This document shows positions 23,014-31,580 of a stretch of DNA of 64,000 bases, piece by piece. This DNA comes from Clostridium grantii DSM 8605. GTDB lineage: Bacteria > Bacillota > Clostridia > Clostridiales > Clostridiaceae. Numbering within the stretch: the first letter of the stretch is position 1; each line of letters starts with the position of its first letter. The position numbers were made by a program, and so were the translations under genes. The stretch spans positions 1 to 64,000 of the forward strand of contig NZ_FQXM01000019.1 in NCBI RefSeq assembly GCF_900129965.1, in the 5' to 3' direction. The notes under the pieces are model-generated. The model had not been told where the DNA came from, did no database searches, and saw nothing but the letters and a program-made list of their open reading frames with translations.

Positions 23014-24345
23014 TCAGAACAATAATTTAATAATTCTACTAGGTCGACCTGATTTGCCTAGTACTTTTTTACCTACTATTTTGATGTAATTATGTCTTTC
23101 TAATCTATCTATGATTCTATTCATGCTTCTAGGGGTAATGCCAAAACTTTTAGCAAGCTCCATAGAGGTGAAACTTTCATTTGTATTTTCATTTGAGATA
23201 CAGTGAAGTTTAAAAATCGTGTTAATGCTTAAACCTGTTTCTACAGCAATATTATGAAAAGTGTTATCAATAAAAGGTTCCTTTTCAGGTGGATGAATAA
23301 TAGTAGGGGATATGGGTTCAATAATATTATTTTCGCCATACACTACGAAAGCTTTATTACCTCCTTTTTTCTGAGCTTTTTTCATACCTATAGTTGCATT
23401 ATATTTTGCTTCTCTAGCGGTAATTCCATAGCCAATGCCAACGCTTATGGTGCTACAGGTATTTCTTGCAATAGTGGCTAATAGATCAAAGTTATCAATA
23501 TTGTTAGTTTCTGTTTCAAGGATACTTTTTGTACAAAAAAGCAGATATCCTTTATCACCAACTTCAGTTAGAGTGGATTGGATTTTTTGAGCGAACAAAT
23601 AAATTTCCTTAGTAACCTTCACTTTTTCCAACATGGTCTCATATTCATTTTCATTGATTAATGAGTATTCATTTGGCAAATCAATCTCTATGGATAAAAT
23701 AACCAGTTGACTTTTCTTATTTATTAATGCTTCCTGCTTTAATTCAAAATTGGTGAGTATATTAACAATTGTATCTAAGGTTGGATCTAAGCTAATACAA
23801 GGAATATTCTTTTTAATTAAACTCTCATATACAGCTGAAAAGCCAGTAAAGCAACAAGAAACCCTTTGATTATAATAATTTTGGCTATGAAATAGCTCTA
23901 ATTTCTCAAGAAATTTCTCATCATATTCAGTTTCCTCCCAAATAAAAGCATCAACATTGTTATTATTTATTCCTATCTGATTAAAAATCTTTAATATCTT
24001 TTCTTTTTCATAAGAATCAATACTAATTTTAGAAACCTTATATTTATGTATGAGAGTAGCTTCTAATATTGCTCGTAGAAGTTGACTTTCATCATTGTGT
24101 AGATAGTCCCAAGGTATTGAAGGTATCATTTTACTATTAATAATCTGGTAGGGAGCTTTACCAGTAAATAATATTCCATCTAAATATTGTTCTTGATTTT
24201 TGATAATGGATTTTATGCTCTCACTTTGAGCTAGGGATTCAAATTCTATATCTATGGTTTCAATTTCTTTGAAATATGTTTTAACAATTTCATTAATCAA
24301 TTTAATTCTTCTTTTGTGACCGACAAGTGCCAATTTTAAATACAT
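23014..24345 (-). CDS. Transcriptional regulator with nucleotide-cyclase-like domain and C-terminal winged helix
   Basis: A 443-residue cytosolic protein. The centre to residue about 345 resembles the GGDEF/GTP-cyclohydrolase-III fold: NTCSTISVGIGYGITAREAKYNATIGMKKA followed by NKAFVVYGENN is close to the GTP cyclohydrolase III signature, but no GGDEF active site is visible, so it may be a degenerate nucleotide-sensing domain. The C-terminal 75 residues form a winged helix (FTSMELAKSFGITPRSMNRIIDRLERHNYI, then SGRPSRIIKLLF). It is divergent from the tryptophanase gene with 223 bases between, and is therefore the probable regulator of it. ATG 24345 has a GGGAGA site. Its ligand is unknown. Confidence 0.65.
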   Translation of the reverse strand: MYLKLALVGHKRRIKLINEIVKTYFKEIETIDIEFESLAQSESIKSIIKNQEQYLDGILFTGKAPYQIINSKMIPSIPWDYLHNDESQLLRAILEATLIHKYKVSKISIDSYEKEKILKIFNQIGINNNNVDAFIWEETEYDEKFLEKLELFHSQNYYNQRVSCCFTGFSAVYESLIKKNIPCISLDPTLDTIVNILTNFELKQEALINKKSQLVILSIEIDLPNEYSLINENEYETMLEKVKVTKEIYLFAQKIQSTLTEVGDKGYLLFCTKSILETETNNIDNFDLLATIARNTCSTISVGIGYGITAREAKYNATIGMKKAQKKGGNKAFVVYGENNIIEPISPTIIHPPEKEPFIDNTFHNIAVETGLSINTIFKLHCISNENTNESFTSMELAKSFGITPRSMNRIIDRLERHNYIKIVGKKVLGKSGRPSRIIKLLF

Positions 24346-24390
24346 GGGAGACCTCCAATTTTAAATGTAATTGGTTTATTGCATATACAA

Positions 24391-24416
24391 GGACGTGCAT
24401 AGAAACCCGCCCCTAC
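24391..24416. other. GC-rich patch resembling a dispersed REP-type sequence
   Basis: GGACGTGCATAGAAACCCGC and the next six bases stand out as GC-rich within very AT-rich intergenic DNA between the regulator and tnaA. Similar GTAGGGGCGGGTTTC-type sequences are scattered in many Firmicute genomes. There is no second copy in this window, so I cannot show repetition here. Confidence 0.3.
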
Positions 24417-24568
24417 AATAATTCAATTATATACTAATAATATTCTTAATTAAAGACAAATTAAAGACAATATACAGCAATTATCCTTAAGTGATAAAAT
24501 TATATTATGATTAATGAAGTAAGTTTAGAGAAAAAAATCGATTTTTAAAATATAGGGGGATATAAATC

Positions 24569-25948
24569 ATGAAAAAATATGTTGCAGAACCTTTTAAGAT
24601 TAAGATGGTAGAGCCAATTAAGATGACCACAATGGAAGAAAGAATAAATTACTTAGAAGAAGCTAATTATAATGTATTCGCTTTAAAATCTGATGATATT
24701 TATATTGATTTATTAACAGATAGTGGAACAGGTGCAATGAGTGATTCGCAGTGGGCAGGCATAATGATAGGGGATGAATCCTATGCTGGTGCAAGAGGAT
24801 ATGCACATTTAGTTGAGAATGCTCAAGATATATTTGGATATAGATATGTTCAACCAGTTCATCAAGGAAGAGCTGCTGAAAAAGTTTTGTTTCCTTTATT
24901 AATAAAGCAAGGACAACATGCCATTTCTAATATGTTCTTTGATACAACTAGAGCTCATGTGGAATTAAGCGGAGGAAAACCTATTAATTTTGTATGTGAG
25001 CAAGCAGCAGATACAGAAAATTACTATGATTTTAAAGGAAATTTAGATATTGAGAAAACAGAAGCTTATATTAATAAAGTTGGCGTAGAAAATATAGCTG
25101 TGATAGTTATGACAATTACAAATAATAGCGCTGGGGGACAACCAGTTTCTATGCAAAATATCAAAGATGCCAGTGCTTTATGTAAAAAATACAATTTAAA
25201 ATTAGTTATCGATGCAGCTAGATTTGCTGAAAATGCTTATTTTATAAAAACTAGAGAAGAAGATTATAAAGAAAAATCAATTAAAGACATTACAAAAGAA
25301 ACCTTTAGTTATGCAGATGCACTTACTATGAGTGCTAAAAAAGATGCTATCGTAAATATGGGGGGACTTGTTTGTATAAAAGATGATGAGGATTTATATC
25401 AAGGAGTAAAGGAATTAACTATTGCCTATGAAGGCTTTGTAACCTATGGAGGACTTGCGGGCAGAGATTTGGAAGCTTTAGCTATTGGATTAAAAGAAGG
25501 GATAAATTATGATTTCTTAAAATATAGAATTGGACAAATAGAGTATTTGGGAGATAAATTAAGAGAAGCGGGAATCCCATTCCAATATCCAGCCGGAGGA
25601 CATGCTATATTTTTAGATGCAAAAGCATTATTACCTCACATCTCATTTCATCAATTTCCCGGTCAAGCACTTACAATTGAACTATATAAAGAAGCCGGAA
25701 TAAGAGCTTGTGATATTGGGTCATATATGTTAGGGGTAGATGCAGAAACTGGAGAACAACTTGAATCTCTAAATGAATTCTGTAGGCTTGCAATCCCTAG
25801 AAGAGTTTATACTCAAGCTCACTTAGATGTAGTGGTAGAGGCACTTGTAGAGATTAAGAGTAGAGCAGCAGAGGTTAATGGTTATGAAATTACTTGGCAA
25901 CCTAAGGTGTTAAGACACTTTACTTCAAAACTAAAACCTATACTTTAA
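24569..25948 (+). CDS. tnaA: Tryptophanase
   Basis: A 459-residue PLP-dependent beta-eliminating lyase that splits L-tryptophan into indole, pyruvate and ammonia. Family landmarks: DIYIDLLTDSGTGAMSD near residue 45, YRYVQPVHQGRAAEK near 90, SGGQPVS-like NNSAGGQPVSM near 190, and the PLP lysine Lys258 in MSAKKDAIVNMGG. The C-terminal site reads RACDIGSYMLG, as in tryptophanases; tyrosine phenol-lyases have an Arg there (SMERG), so tryptophanase is the better call. ATG 24569 follows TAGGGGG. A cyclase-like regulator is divergent upstream; the terminator is at 25954. No tryptophan permease is adjacent and no TnaC-type leader peptide is seen. Confidence 0.9.
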   Translation: MKKYVAEPFKIKMVEPIKMTTMEERINYLEEANYNVFALKSDDIYIDLLTDSGTGAMSDSQWAGIMIGDESYAGARGYAHLVENAQDIFGYRYVQPVHQGRAAEKVLFPLLIKQGQHAISNMFFDTTRAHVELSGGKPINFVCEQAADTENYYDFKGNLDIEKTEAYINKVGVENIAVIVMTITNNSAGGQPVSMQNIKDASALCKKYNLKLVIDAARFAENAYFIKTREEDYKEKSIKDITKETFSYADALTMSAKKDAIVNMGGLVCIKDDEDLYQGVKELTIAYEGFVTYGGLAGRDLEALAIGLKEGINYDFLKYRIGQIEYLGDKLREAGIPFQYPAGGHAIFLDAKALLPHISFHQFPGQALTIELYKEAGIRACDIGSYMLGVDAETGEQLESLNEFCRLAIPRRVYTQAHLDVVVEALVEIKSRAAEVNGYEITWQPKVLRHFTSKLKPIL

Positions 25949-25953
25949 TTGGT

Positions 25954-25983
25954 AAAAGAATCCTTTAACTAGGGTTCTTTTTT
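25954..25983 (+). terminator. Intrinsic terminator after tnaA
   Basis: The stem AAAGAATCCT / AGGGTTCTTT, with loop TTAACT and one mismatch, runs into TTTTTTC. Confidence 0.75.
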
Positions 25984-26017
25984 CAGTTTAAAAATGTAAT
26001 TCAATTCCATTAATCCA

Positions 26018-26479
26018 GTGAAAAAATATACTTTTTCCACAACACCTCAGAAGATGGCTGAAAAATATGTGTATCTTGCTACTAGTTTAAAGGTGAAAGG
26101 TATAACAGGACAATACTTTGATGAGAACAGCAAAAGTGTATCTTCAAGTAAGTACTCAAAGAACCAAAAAAATATTGAAGCAGTAATGGCATTAACAGAT
26201 AAATTTCTATATCAAGCCAGACTAGGTTTTGGTTTTGCAGATAAACATCCTAAATATTTTAAGTTAAGTCAAATGTTTTCTAAAGAAAAGTCAAATCCAA
26301 TCTATGAAGTTGCGTTAAAAGCACTTGGTGGTGACTCTACAGACATTCTTATTGTTATGATAGAAGATGCTTTTAACAAGCAAGAATTTTCATCTGAATA
26401 TGAAAAAGAGAAAGTTGCTAAAAATCTTGAAGATTATGTTCGATTTATGAGATATGGGTTACAATGTGAAAAAAGCTGA
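26018..26479 (+). pseudogene. Chimeric remnant: SDR tail joined to TetR-like tail
   Basis: The frame encodes 153 residues. The first ~45 (TPQKMAEKYVYLATSLKVKG, ITGQYFDENSKSVSSSKYS) are the C-terminal end of a short-chain dehydrogenase, whose catalytic part is missing. From about residue 60 (FLYQARLGFGFADKHPKYFK, then FSKEKSNPIYEVALKALGG ... VRFMRYGL) the sequence looks like a TetR-family ligand-binding domain without its DNA-binding half. The GTG at 26018 has no ribosome site. I read it as an in-frame fusion of two gene fragments, made by deletion. An alternative is an unrecognised real protein. Confidence 0.45.
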
Positions 26480-26538
26480 AAAGCACTTACTTAAATATAT
26501 AATATAGATATTTTTCTGTAGAAATATTTTGTAATTAA

Positions 26539-26567
26539 TTGACTTATTATAGTGTTTATGGTAATAT
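26539..26567 (+). promoter_or_regulatory. Promoter of the AbrB-like gene
   Basis: TTGACT (26539-26544) and TAATAT (26562-26567) are separated by exactly 17 bases, about 49 bases before the AbrB start. Confidence 0.6.
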
Positions 26568-26615
26568 ATATTTGTAGTTAAAAATTAAAAATACGGTAAT
26601 AAGGGGATAGAATAA

Positions 26616-26855
26616 ATGAAATCAACAGGAATAGTAAGAAAAGTTGACGAATTAGGTAGAATTGTAATACCTATAGAGTTGAGGAGAACATTAGATATTG
26701 AAATCAAAGATTCTTTAGGAATTTATGTTGAGGGGGATCAAATCATACTTATGAAATACAACCCTTCTTGCATTTTCTGTGGAGATGCTAAAGACATCAC
26801 AAATTTTAAAGGTAAGAATATTTGTAAAAATTGTCTTGAAAAAATCAAAGAATAA
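26616..26855 (+). CDS. AbrB/SpoVT-family transition-state regulator
   Basis: A 79-residue DNA-binding protein with the swapped-hairpin AbrB domain: MKSTGIVRKVDELGRIVIPI, then ELRRTLDIEIKDSLGIYVEG. The short tail has two CxxC-type pairs (CIFCG and CKNCLEK), as in many clostridial AbrB proteins, probably binding zinc. It forms dimers or tetramers and controls stationary-phase genes by binding AT-rich DNA. ATG 26616 follows AAGGGG. It is monocistronic, with a consensus promoter and a terminator at 26880. Which AbrB paralogue it is cannot be decided here. Confidence 0.9.
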   Translation: MKSTGIVRKVDELGRIVIPIELRRTLDIEIKDSLGIYVEGDQIILMKYNPSCIFCGDAKDITNFKGKNICKNCLEKIKE

Positions 26856-26879
26856 TTGAATGTAGTTGCTATGTAAAAT

Positions 26880-26915
26880 GACTGATCTTCTTAGTGAGAT
26901 CAGTTATTTTATTTT
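26880..26915 (+). terminator. Intrinsic terminator after the AbrB-like gene
   Basis: ACTGATCT / AGATCAGT with loop TCTTAGTG, then TTATTTTATTTT. The following 26916-27154 holds no gene I can support. Confidence 0.75.
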
Positions 26916-27154
26916 AGTAAGTCTAAAATTTTTATAGTTCCGCCTTATGTCGGTACCCTTTATTATGCATAGAAATTAAGGCTTTTTTACCCAAGTAATA
27001 ATAGATAATAAAAGCGGTAAAATATAAAAAGATATTGGCAATAAACATGGATGATTAATCATTGATTAAATGATATAATATAGCTTAATTATATAAAACA
27101 TGTAGAAATTACAATTCATGCTATTGAAATTTGTGAATTATTAGGAGGTACAAT

Positions 27155-28366
27155 ATGAAATATGATTTTGAAACGGTTATTAATAGAAGAAATACTGGCT
27201 CAGCAAAATGGGAGCAAATGAAAGACTGGAATCCTAATGTACCAGAAGGTATAGTTCCTTTTTCTGTTGCAGATATGGAACTGAAAAATCCACCGGAAAT
27301 AGTAGAGGGTTTAAAAAAATATATTGATTCTACTATTTTAGGATACACAAAGGCTACGGAAGGTTATTTGGAAGCTGTATGTGACTGGATGAAAAAAAAA
27401 CATAATTGGGAAATAAATCCTGAATGGATTATTGGTTCACCGGGTGTAGTAGGTGCTTTTTTCTCAGCAATCAAGGCATTTTCAAATCCTGGAGATGGGA
27501 TTATAATTATGACTCCAGTTTATTATCCTTTCTATTTTGCTATAGAAAAAAATCATAGAAAGCTAGTTAAAAACCCATTAATAAATGATGGTTCTACCTA
27601 TTTAATTGACTACGAAGATTTGGAAAAGAAAGCACAAGATCCAAATAATAAAATATTATTATTTTGTAGCCCTCATAATCCTACTGGAAGAGTATGGAGT
27701 AAAGAAGAATTAGAAAAAATAGGCGAAATTTGTTTAAGAAATGATGTTTTAATTATTTCTGACGAAATACATTTTGACCTTATTATGCCAGGATATAAAC
27801 ATACAGTATTTGCTTCAATTTCAGAGGAATTAGCAAATATAATGATAGTATGTACTTCTCCAAGTAAAACATTTAACTTAGCAGGAATGCAAACTTCAAA
27901 TATCATAATACCAAATAAAAAACTTAGACATGGATATAGTAAAGAGGTTGAATCTGAGGGTTTTTTTACTCTTAACATTTTAGGATTTAAAGCATGTGAG
28001 ATTGCATATAGAGAATGTGAAGAGTGGCTAGATGATCTAATAAACTTAATTTATCACAACCACTTAGAACTTAAAAGATACATTGAAGAAAACATTCCGA
28101 AAATTAAGGTGTTCGATCTTGAAGGGACTTACTTACAATGGATGGATTTCAATGGTCTTGGTTTGGATAAAAATCAGCTTGAAAAACTACTGCATGAGGA
28201 AGCTTTTGTATTCTTCGATGAAGGATATGTATTTGGTGAAGAAGGAAATGCTTATGAGCGTATGAATATAGCATGCCCAACAAAGGTAATGATGGAAGGT
28301 TTGGTAAGATTAAAAGAGACTTTGGAAACTGAGTATATAAAAAATATTCTTGAAACGGAAAGCTAA
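27155..28366 (+). CDS. MalY/PatB-type cystathionine beta-lyase
   Basis: A 403-residue PLP enzyme of fold type I. The MalY/PatB features are VPFSVADMELKNPPEIVEGL near residue 35 and FCSPHNPTGRVWSKEELEKI near 170. Also seen are SDEIHFDLIMPGYKHTVFAS near 205 and the PLP lysine Lys238 in SPSKTFNLAGMQTSN. These enzymes cleave the C-S bond of cystathionine or cysteine conjugates to give homocysteine or sulfide, ammonia and pyruvate. MalY in E. coli is also a regulator of malT, but nothing here suggests that. ATG 27155 follows TAGGAGG. Terminator at 28378. It is the only such gene in the window. Confidence 0.85.
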   Translation: MKYDFETVINRRNTGSAKWEQMKDWNPNVPEGIVPFSVADMELKNPPEIVEGLKKYIDSTILGYTKATEGYLEAVCDWMKKKHNWEINPEWIIGSPGVVGAFFSAIKAFSNPGDGIIIMTPVYYPFYFAIEKNHRKLVKNPLINDGSTYLIDYEDLEKKAQDPNNKILLFCSPHNPTGRVWSKEELEKIGEICLRNDVLIISDEIHFDLIMPGYKHTVFASISEELANIMIVCTSPSKTFNLAGMQTSNIIIPNKKLRHGYSKEVESEGFFTLNILGFKACEIAYRECEEWLDDLINLIYHNHLELKRYIEENIPKIKVFDLEGTYLQWMDFNGLGLDKNQLEKLLHEEAFVFFDEGYVFGEEGNAYERMNIACPTKVMMEGLVRLKETLETEYIKNILETES

Positions 28367-28377
28367 AATGAATTTTA

Positions 28378-28416
28378 AAGCTATCATATGCCATGTGCAT
28401 GATGATAGCTTTTTTC
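28378..28416 (+). terminator. Intrinsic terminator after the C-S lyase gene
   Basis: AAAGCTATCAT / ATGATAGCTTT with loop ATGCCATGTGCATG is followed by a T-run. It may also mark the end of the minus-strand remnant. Confidence 0.8.
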
Positions 28417-28422
28417 TTTCTT

Positions 28423-28604
28423 TTACTACTTCATTTGATGTAGCACTACCAAGCCAACCAGGATTTAAACAAGCAATTAAAGTAGTTTTATCTCCATATT
28501 TTTCTATAATCTTCTACACTTTTTATAAATCTATTGTTATAGTTAGGGCATGCAGCATCATCTTTGAAATATAATAATTCCTGTCCCCAATCAGCTATTT
28601 TCAT
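28423..28604 (-). pseudogene. Remnant of a URO-D family (corrinoid methyltransferase-type) gene
   Basis: On the minus strand, ATG 28604 opens MKIADWGQELLYFKDDAACP, then NYNNRFIKSVEDYRKIW and a stop at 28488. In a shifted frame the sequence continues EKYGDKTTLIACLNPGWLGS. Both parts resemble uroporphyrinogen decarboxylase-like methyltransferases (MtaA/CmuA type), but only about 60 residues of about 350 remain, with a frameshift. It lies head-to-head with the PocR/AraC gene, a common partner of such genes, so a corrinoid operon may once have been here. Confidence 0.45.
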
Positions 28605-28781
28605 TTCTCTTTATAATAATAATAGAATATTACTTAGGTTGGTTATATAAAAAAATCACTATTTTTTGTACTTTTTTACTATCTTTAATGTAAATTATAT
28701 TATTTGATAAATTTATATAGTAAATTATTATTGGAGTATAGAAAAATTTTAGATACAAATAAATTGAAAGGATATGATTAG

Positions 28782-30074
28782 TTGAATACAAATAATAGCT
28801 TATATGATGTAAAATTCGATTTGGTTTATGCAGAAAAAATTGTACAAAATTATAGCCAATCCACCGGGGTAGATTCTACAATAATTGATTTAGAAGGAAA
28901 TGTTGTTTTTGAAACAAATTTAACTCAAAATTGCGCTATTTGCAGTTATATCAAAGCTACCATGCCAAATAATTGTTTTTGTAAACAATCACGTTTATAT
29001 GGTGCTTATCAAGCGGAAAGATTCGAGGGAAAATACATATTCTTTTGTCCTATTGGTTTTGTGAATTGGGTTTCCCCTATAACTATCAATGGTATTATGG
29101 AAGGAGCAGTAATTGCTGGCCCTATATTAATGACAGTACCTGATAAAATTCTTTTAGAAGATATAGTAAAGAAATTTTTAATTAATAAAAATGATGTTGA
29201 TTACGTAATGAATAATTTAAAGGTTATTGATATTATTGACCCACAAAAGGTTAATAGTATGAGTGAAATGCTTTTTGTGACTTCAAGCCATATCTCTGAT
29301 ATTCATCATTTTAGATATATTAATAAACAACTTAAAGAGAAACAGCAATCAGATATTTCAGAATACGTTCAATATATAAAAAGTTTGGATAAACAAGAGA
29401 AAATTAAAATAAACTATCCAATAGAAAAAGAAAAGGAATTAATTCAATGTGTAAAATCAAAAGATGTTACAGCTGCTAATAGTATCTTGAATGAAATATT
29501 AGGATCTATTTTATTTATTACAGGGGGAAGTCTAGAGAAAATGAAAATCAGAATTCTTGAACTTATAATACTACTTTCAAGAGCTTCTCTAGAAGGGGGA
29601 GGAAATAGTGAAGAAATTTTTGGACTAAATTATAAATATATTCATCAAGTAAATTCCTTCACTAATGTTGAGGATTTGACGGACTGGCTTTATAAAATAA
29701 CCATTAAATTTTCTAATTTAGTGTTTAATATGAATGAAATTAGACATATAGACGTCATATATAAATCTTTAGATTATATAAAAAGAAATTATAGAAGAAA
29801 AATCACTTTAGAAGAAATATCTAACTATGTTCATTTGAGTCCAACATATTTTTCAAAGATTTTTAAAGATGAAATGAAAACTACATTTAAAAATTATCTT
29901 CAAAATCTAAGAGTGGAAAAAAGTAAGAAACTACTTATAGATACACAAATCCCTTTAATAGATGTTCCTAATATGGTTGGCTTTGAAGATCAAAGTTACT
30001 ACTCAAAAGTTTTTAAAAAAATCCAAGGAATATCACCAGGAAAATTTAGAACTATGGCGGGAAAATCTATTTGA
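28782..30074 (+). CDS. PocR sensor domain plus AraC-type DNA-binding domain
   Basis: A 430-residue regulator. Residues about 10-180 are a PocR ligand-binding domain: STGVDSTIIDLEGNVVFE, the Cys cluster Cys51, Cys54, Cys65, Cys67 and FFCPIGFVNW with Cys89, and GIMEGAVIAGPILM. The PocR domain senses small molecules such as 1,3-propanediol or corrinoid-pathway substrates. The C-terminal 100 residues are a double helix-turn-helix AraC domain: ITLEEISNYVHLSPTYFSKIFKDE, then DVPNMVGFEDQSYYSKVFKK and GISPGKFR. The TTG at 28782 has GAAAGGAT upstream. It is divergent from the URO-D remnant and has no intact target gene beside it. Confidence 0.85.
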   Translation: MNTNNSLYDVKFDLVYAEKIVQNYSQSTGVDSTIIDLEGNVVFETNLTQNCAICSYIKATMPNNCFCKQSRLYGAYQAERFEGKYIFFCPIGFVNWVSPITINGIMEGAVIAGPILMTVPDKILLEDIVKKFLINKNDVDYVMNNLKVIDIIDPQKVNSMSEMLFVTSSHISDIHHFRYINKQLKEKQQSDISEYVQYIKSLDKQEKIKINYPIEKEKELIQCVKSKDVTAANSILNEILGSILFITGGSLEKMKIRILELIILLSRASLEGGGNSEEIFGLNYKYIHQVNSFTNVEDLTDWLYKITIKFSNLVFNMNEIRHIDVIYKSLDYIKRNYRRKITLEEISNYVHLSPTYFSKIFKDEMKTTFKNYLQNLRVEKSKKLLIDTQIPLIDVPNMVGFEDQSYYSKVFKKIQGISPGKFRTMAGKSI

Positions 30075-30224
30075 TTATGAAATTAAGATAAAGTAGAACT
30101 ATTACACTTTAATCCTAAATTATACATTATTTCAAAGGTTACAATGAATATTTATTGTAATAATAGTTTAATTATACTAAAATATAGATATTAAAACAAA
30201 TATTAATATCTATATTACTTGTTA

Positions 30225-30403
30225 CTGATGTTACCTTTAGTTCTTTATTTAGTAAAATATCTATAGGCATAGCATTATTTCTTTTTATAATAGGAGAAAG
30301 TCTCTCATTGCTTAAAAAGAACAAAGGAGATAAAAGTATTCCAGGAGATATTGGTATTATTATAGGTATCTCAATTGTATTTATAACTCATATTCTAAAG
30401 TGA
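30225..30403 (+). pseudogene. Membrane-protein fragment without a start
   Basis: A frame of about 58 codons (TDVTFSSLFSKISIGIALFL, FIIGESLSLLKKNKGDKSIP, then GDIGIIIGISIVFITHILK) encodes two hydrophobic helices. No ATG, GTG or TTG with a ribosome site begins it, so it appears to be the 3' end of a small membrane-protein gene. The rest of 30075-30424 holds nothing I can support. Confidence 0.35.
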
Positions 30404-30424
30404 ATTAAAGAGGAGGAGTAAATA

Positions 30425-30655
30425 ATGTCAAAAATTATTGAAGCAGTGATTTGGTTTGTCTCTTATCTGGGTTTTTTATTTGTTAGCTTAATGATGAGTG
30501 AGTATTTACCATTATTAATTCCAGGTGGAGATGACAACTTAAGACCAATTTATATTGGAGCAGGGCTTATATTTGCTACCTTAATTATTTGTACAAGGCT
30601 TATATTAAGAGAAATTAAAAATATAAATAAAGGGAGCGACTACGATGAAGATTAA
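30425..30655 (+). CDS. Small two-helix membrane protein, unknown
   Basis: A 76-residue protein with two membrane helices (about residues 6-26 and 42-60) and an acidic C-terminus (KGSDYDED). A short proline/glycine loop with Asp pairs sits outside. ATG 30425 has GAGGAGG eight bases upstream. It overlaps the following broken gene (ATG 30645), which suggests former translational coupling. No family recognised. Confidence 0.6.
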   Translation: MSKIIEAVIWFVSYLGFLFVSLMMSEYLPLLIPGGDDNLRPIYIGAGLIFATLIICTRLILREIKNINKGSDYDED

Positions 30656-30841
30656 TTATAATGGAAAAATATTTAAAGCTGCAGCTACTAGTAACAATGC
30701 AGAAGTAAATGGTGAAACAACTTTTTATTATTTTCAAGAAGATGATATAGTTTGGGCAGAATAAGATTGAATGAAAAGTGGGAATGGACATCAGGTGATT
30801 TTTCAAAAGGGGAGTCAGTTATTGAAGAAGTTATTATATAA
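30645..30841 (+). pseudogene. N-acetylglutamate-synthase-like gene with internal deletion
   Basis: The start MKINYNGKIFKAAATSNNAE, then FYYFQEDDIVWAE, matches a small beta-barrel family (annotated as n-acetylglutamate synthase-like) of about 110 residues. A stop at 30762-30764 ends it after 39 codons. In another frame, the known C-terminus follows at once: RLNEKWEWTSGDFSKGESV and IEEV, to the stop at 30839-30841. About 60 central codons have been lost out of frame. A ribosome site (AGGGAG) precedes ATG 30645. Confidence 0.65.
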
Positions 30842-31009
30842 CTCTAAAATATACTAATTTCTCACACACTATCATGGGGCACAGGATAACTATGGTCGAG
30901 TAGATGTAACGGTCTCTAGGTGTAAAGAATTTTTACTTGCTGCAGAATTGTTAGTAGCTCTTTTTCTAAACTAGAAATTGTACTATTAAAAACGAAAGGA
31001 AGAAAAAAT
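30842..31009 (+). other. Short intergenic stretch with possible remnant
   Basis: One frame (YHGAQDNYGRVDVTVSRCKE, then FLLAAELLVALFLN) reads through 30875-30975 but has no start or ribosome site. I do not recognise it. The ribosome site AAGGAAG at about 30999 belongs to the next gene. Confidence 0.2.
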
Positions 31010-31564
31010 ATGGGGGCTTTAATTATAGAAGTGAGTGCTGTAATTTTAATAATATATGGGGTTATTATTCTTTCAGGAAAGAAGTTTGTAATTCCAAAAC
31101 TTATTGAACGAATATATTGGCTATTTGTTCTTTGGGCGGGTTTCATAACTTCAAGTATCGTTGAAGGTAGAATAAGTATAGCTATATTAATAATTAGTGG
31201 TTTATTTTTTATTATATACATGATTTTAAATGAAAAAAACAAATATATAATCTGCAACGTGAATAGTGAACAGATTATTGAGATTATTAGAGAATATTTA
31301 ACTTTTAAAGGTGTAAAAATAGCACAAGAAAAAAATGAACTAATTTTATCAGGCAGATATAAAGGGAAAATCAATATAGATTGTAATTTCTCAAGTATAG
31401 TAATCAATTTAAAAATGATTGATAAAAAAATTCGTTTGAACTTACTTAGGCATATCAAAATTGAATTAAATAAATTCAAAGGGAAGAAATATTCATTAGA
31501 GGGATATATATATATATTCATAGGATTGATAGTTATATTTATTTTTGCTAGAAAAACTTTATAG
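31010..31564 (+). CDS. Unknown membrane protein
   Basis: A 184-residue protein with three N-terminal membrane helices (about 4-20, 33-50 and 55-72), a soluble middle of about 85 residues rich in Lys and Ile (KGVKIAQEKNELILSGRYKG), and a final membrane helix near 163-180. ATG 31010 follows GGAAG. Its end overlaps the start region of the gene at 31581, and the two are likely cotranscribed. I recognise no family. Confidence 0.55.
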   Translation: MGALIIEVSAVILIIYGVIILSGKKFVIPKLIERIYWLFVLWAGFITSSIVEGRISIAILIISGLFFIIYMILNEKNKYIICNVNSEQIIEIIREYLTFKGVKIAQEKNELILSGRYKGKINIDCNFSSIVINLKMIDKKIRLNLLRHIKIELNKFKGKKYSLEGYIYIFIGLIVIFIFARKTL

Positions 31565-31580
31565 AATAGGAGGCTTTTCT

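Noticed and set aside
24507..24548. A 13-codon frame upstream of tnaA as a possible TnaC leader
   Set aside because: It has no Trp codon, no Pro at the end and no ribosome site. Without these it does not fit TnaC-type attenuation.
24346..24568. A riboswitch before tnaA
   Set aside because: I found no conserved riboswitch core or strong terminator/antiterminator pair.
28350..28574. A 74-codon plus-strand frame after the C-S lyase
   Set aside because: It starts inside the end of that gene and runs through the terminator, and the minus strand of the same DNA reads as a URO-D piece.
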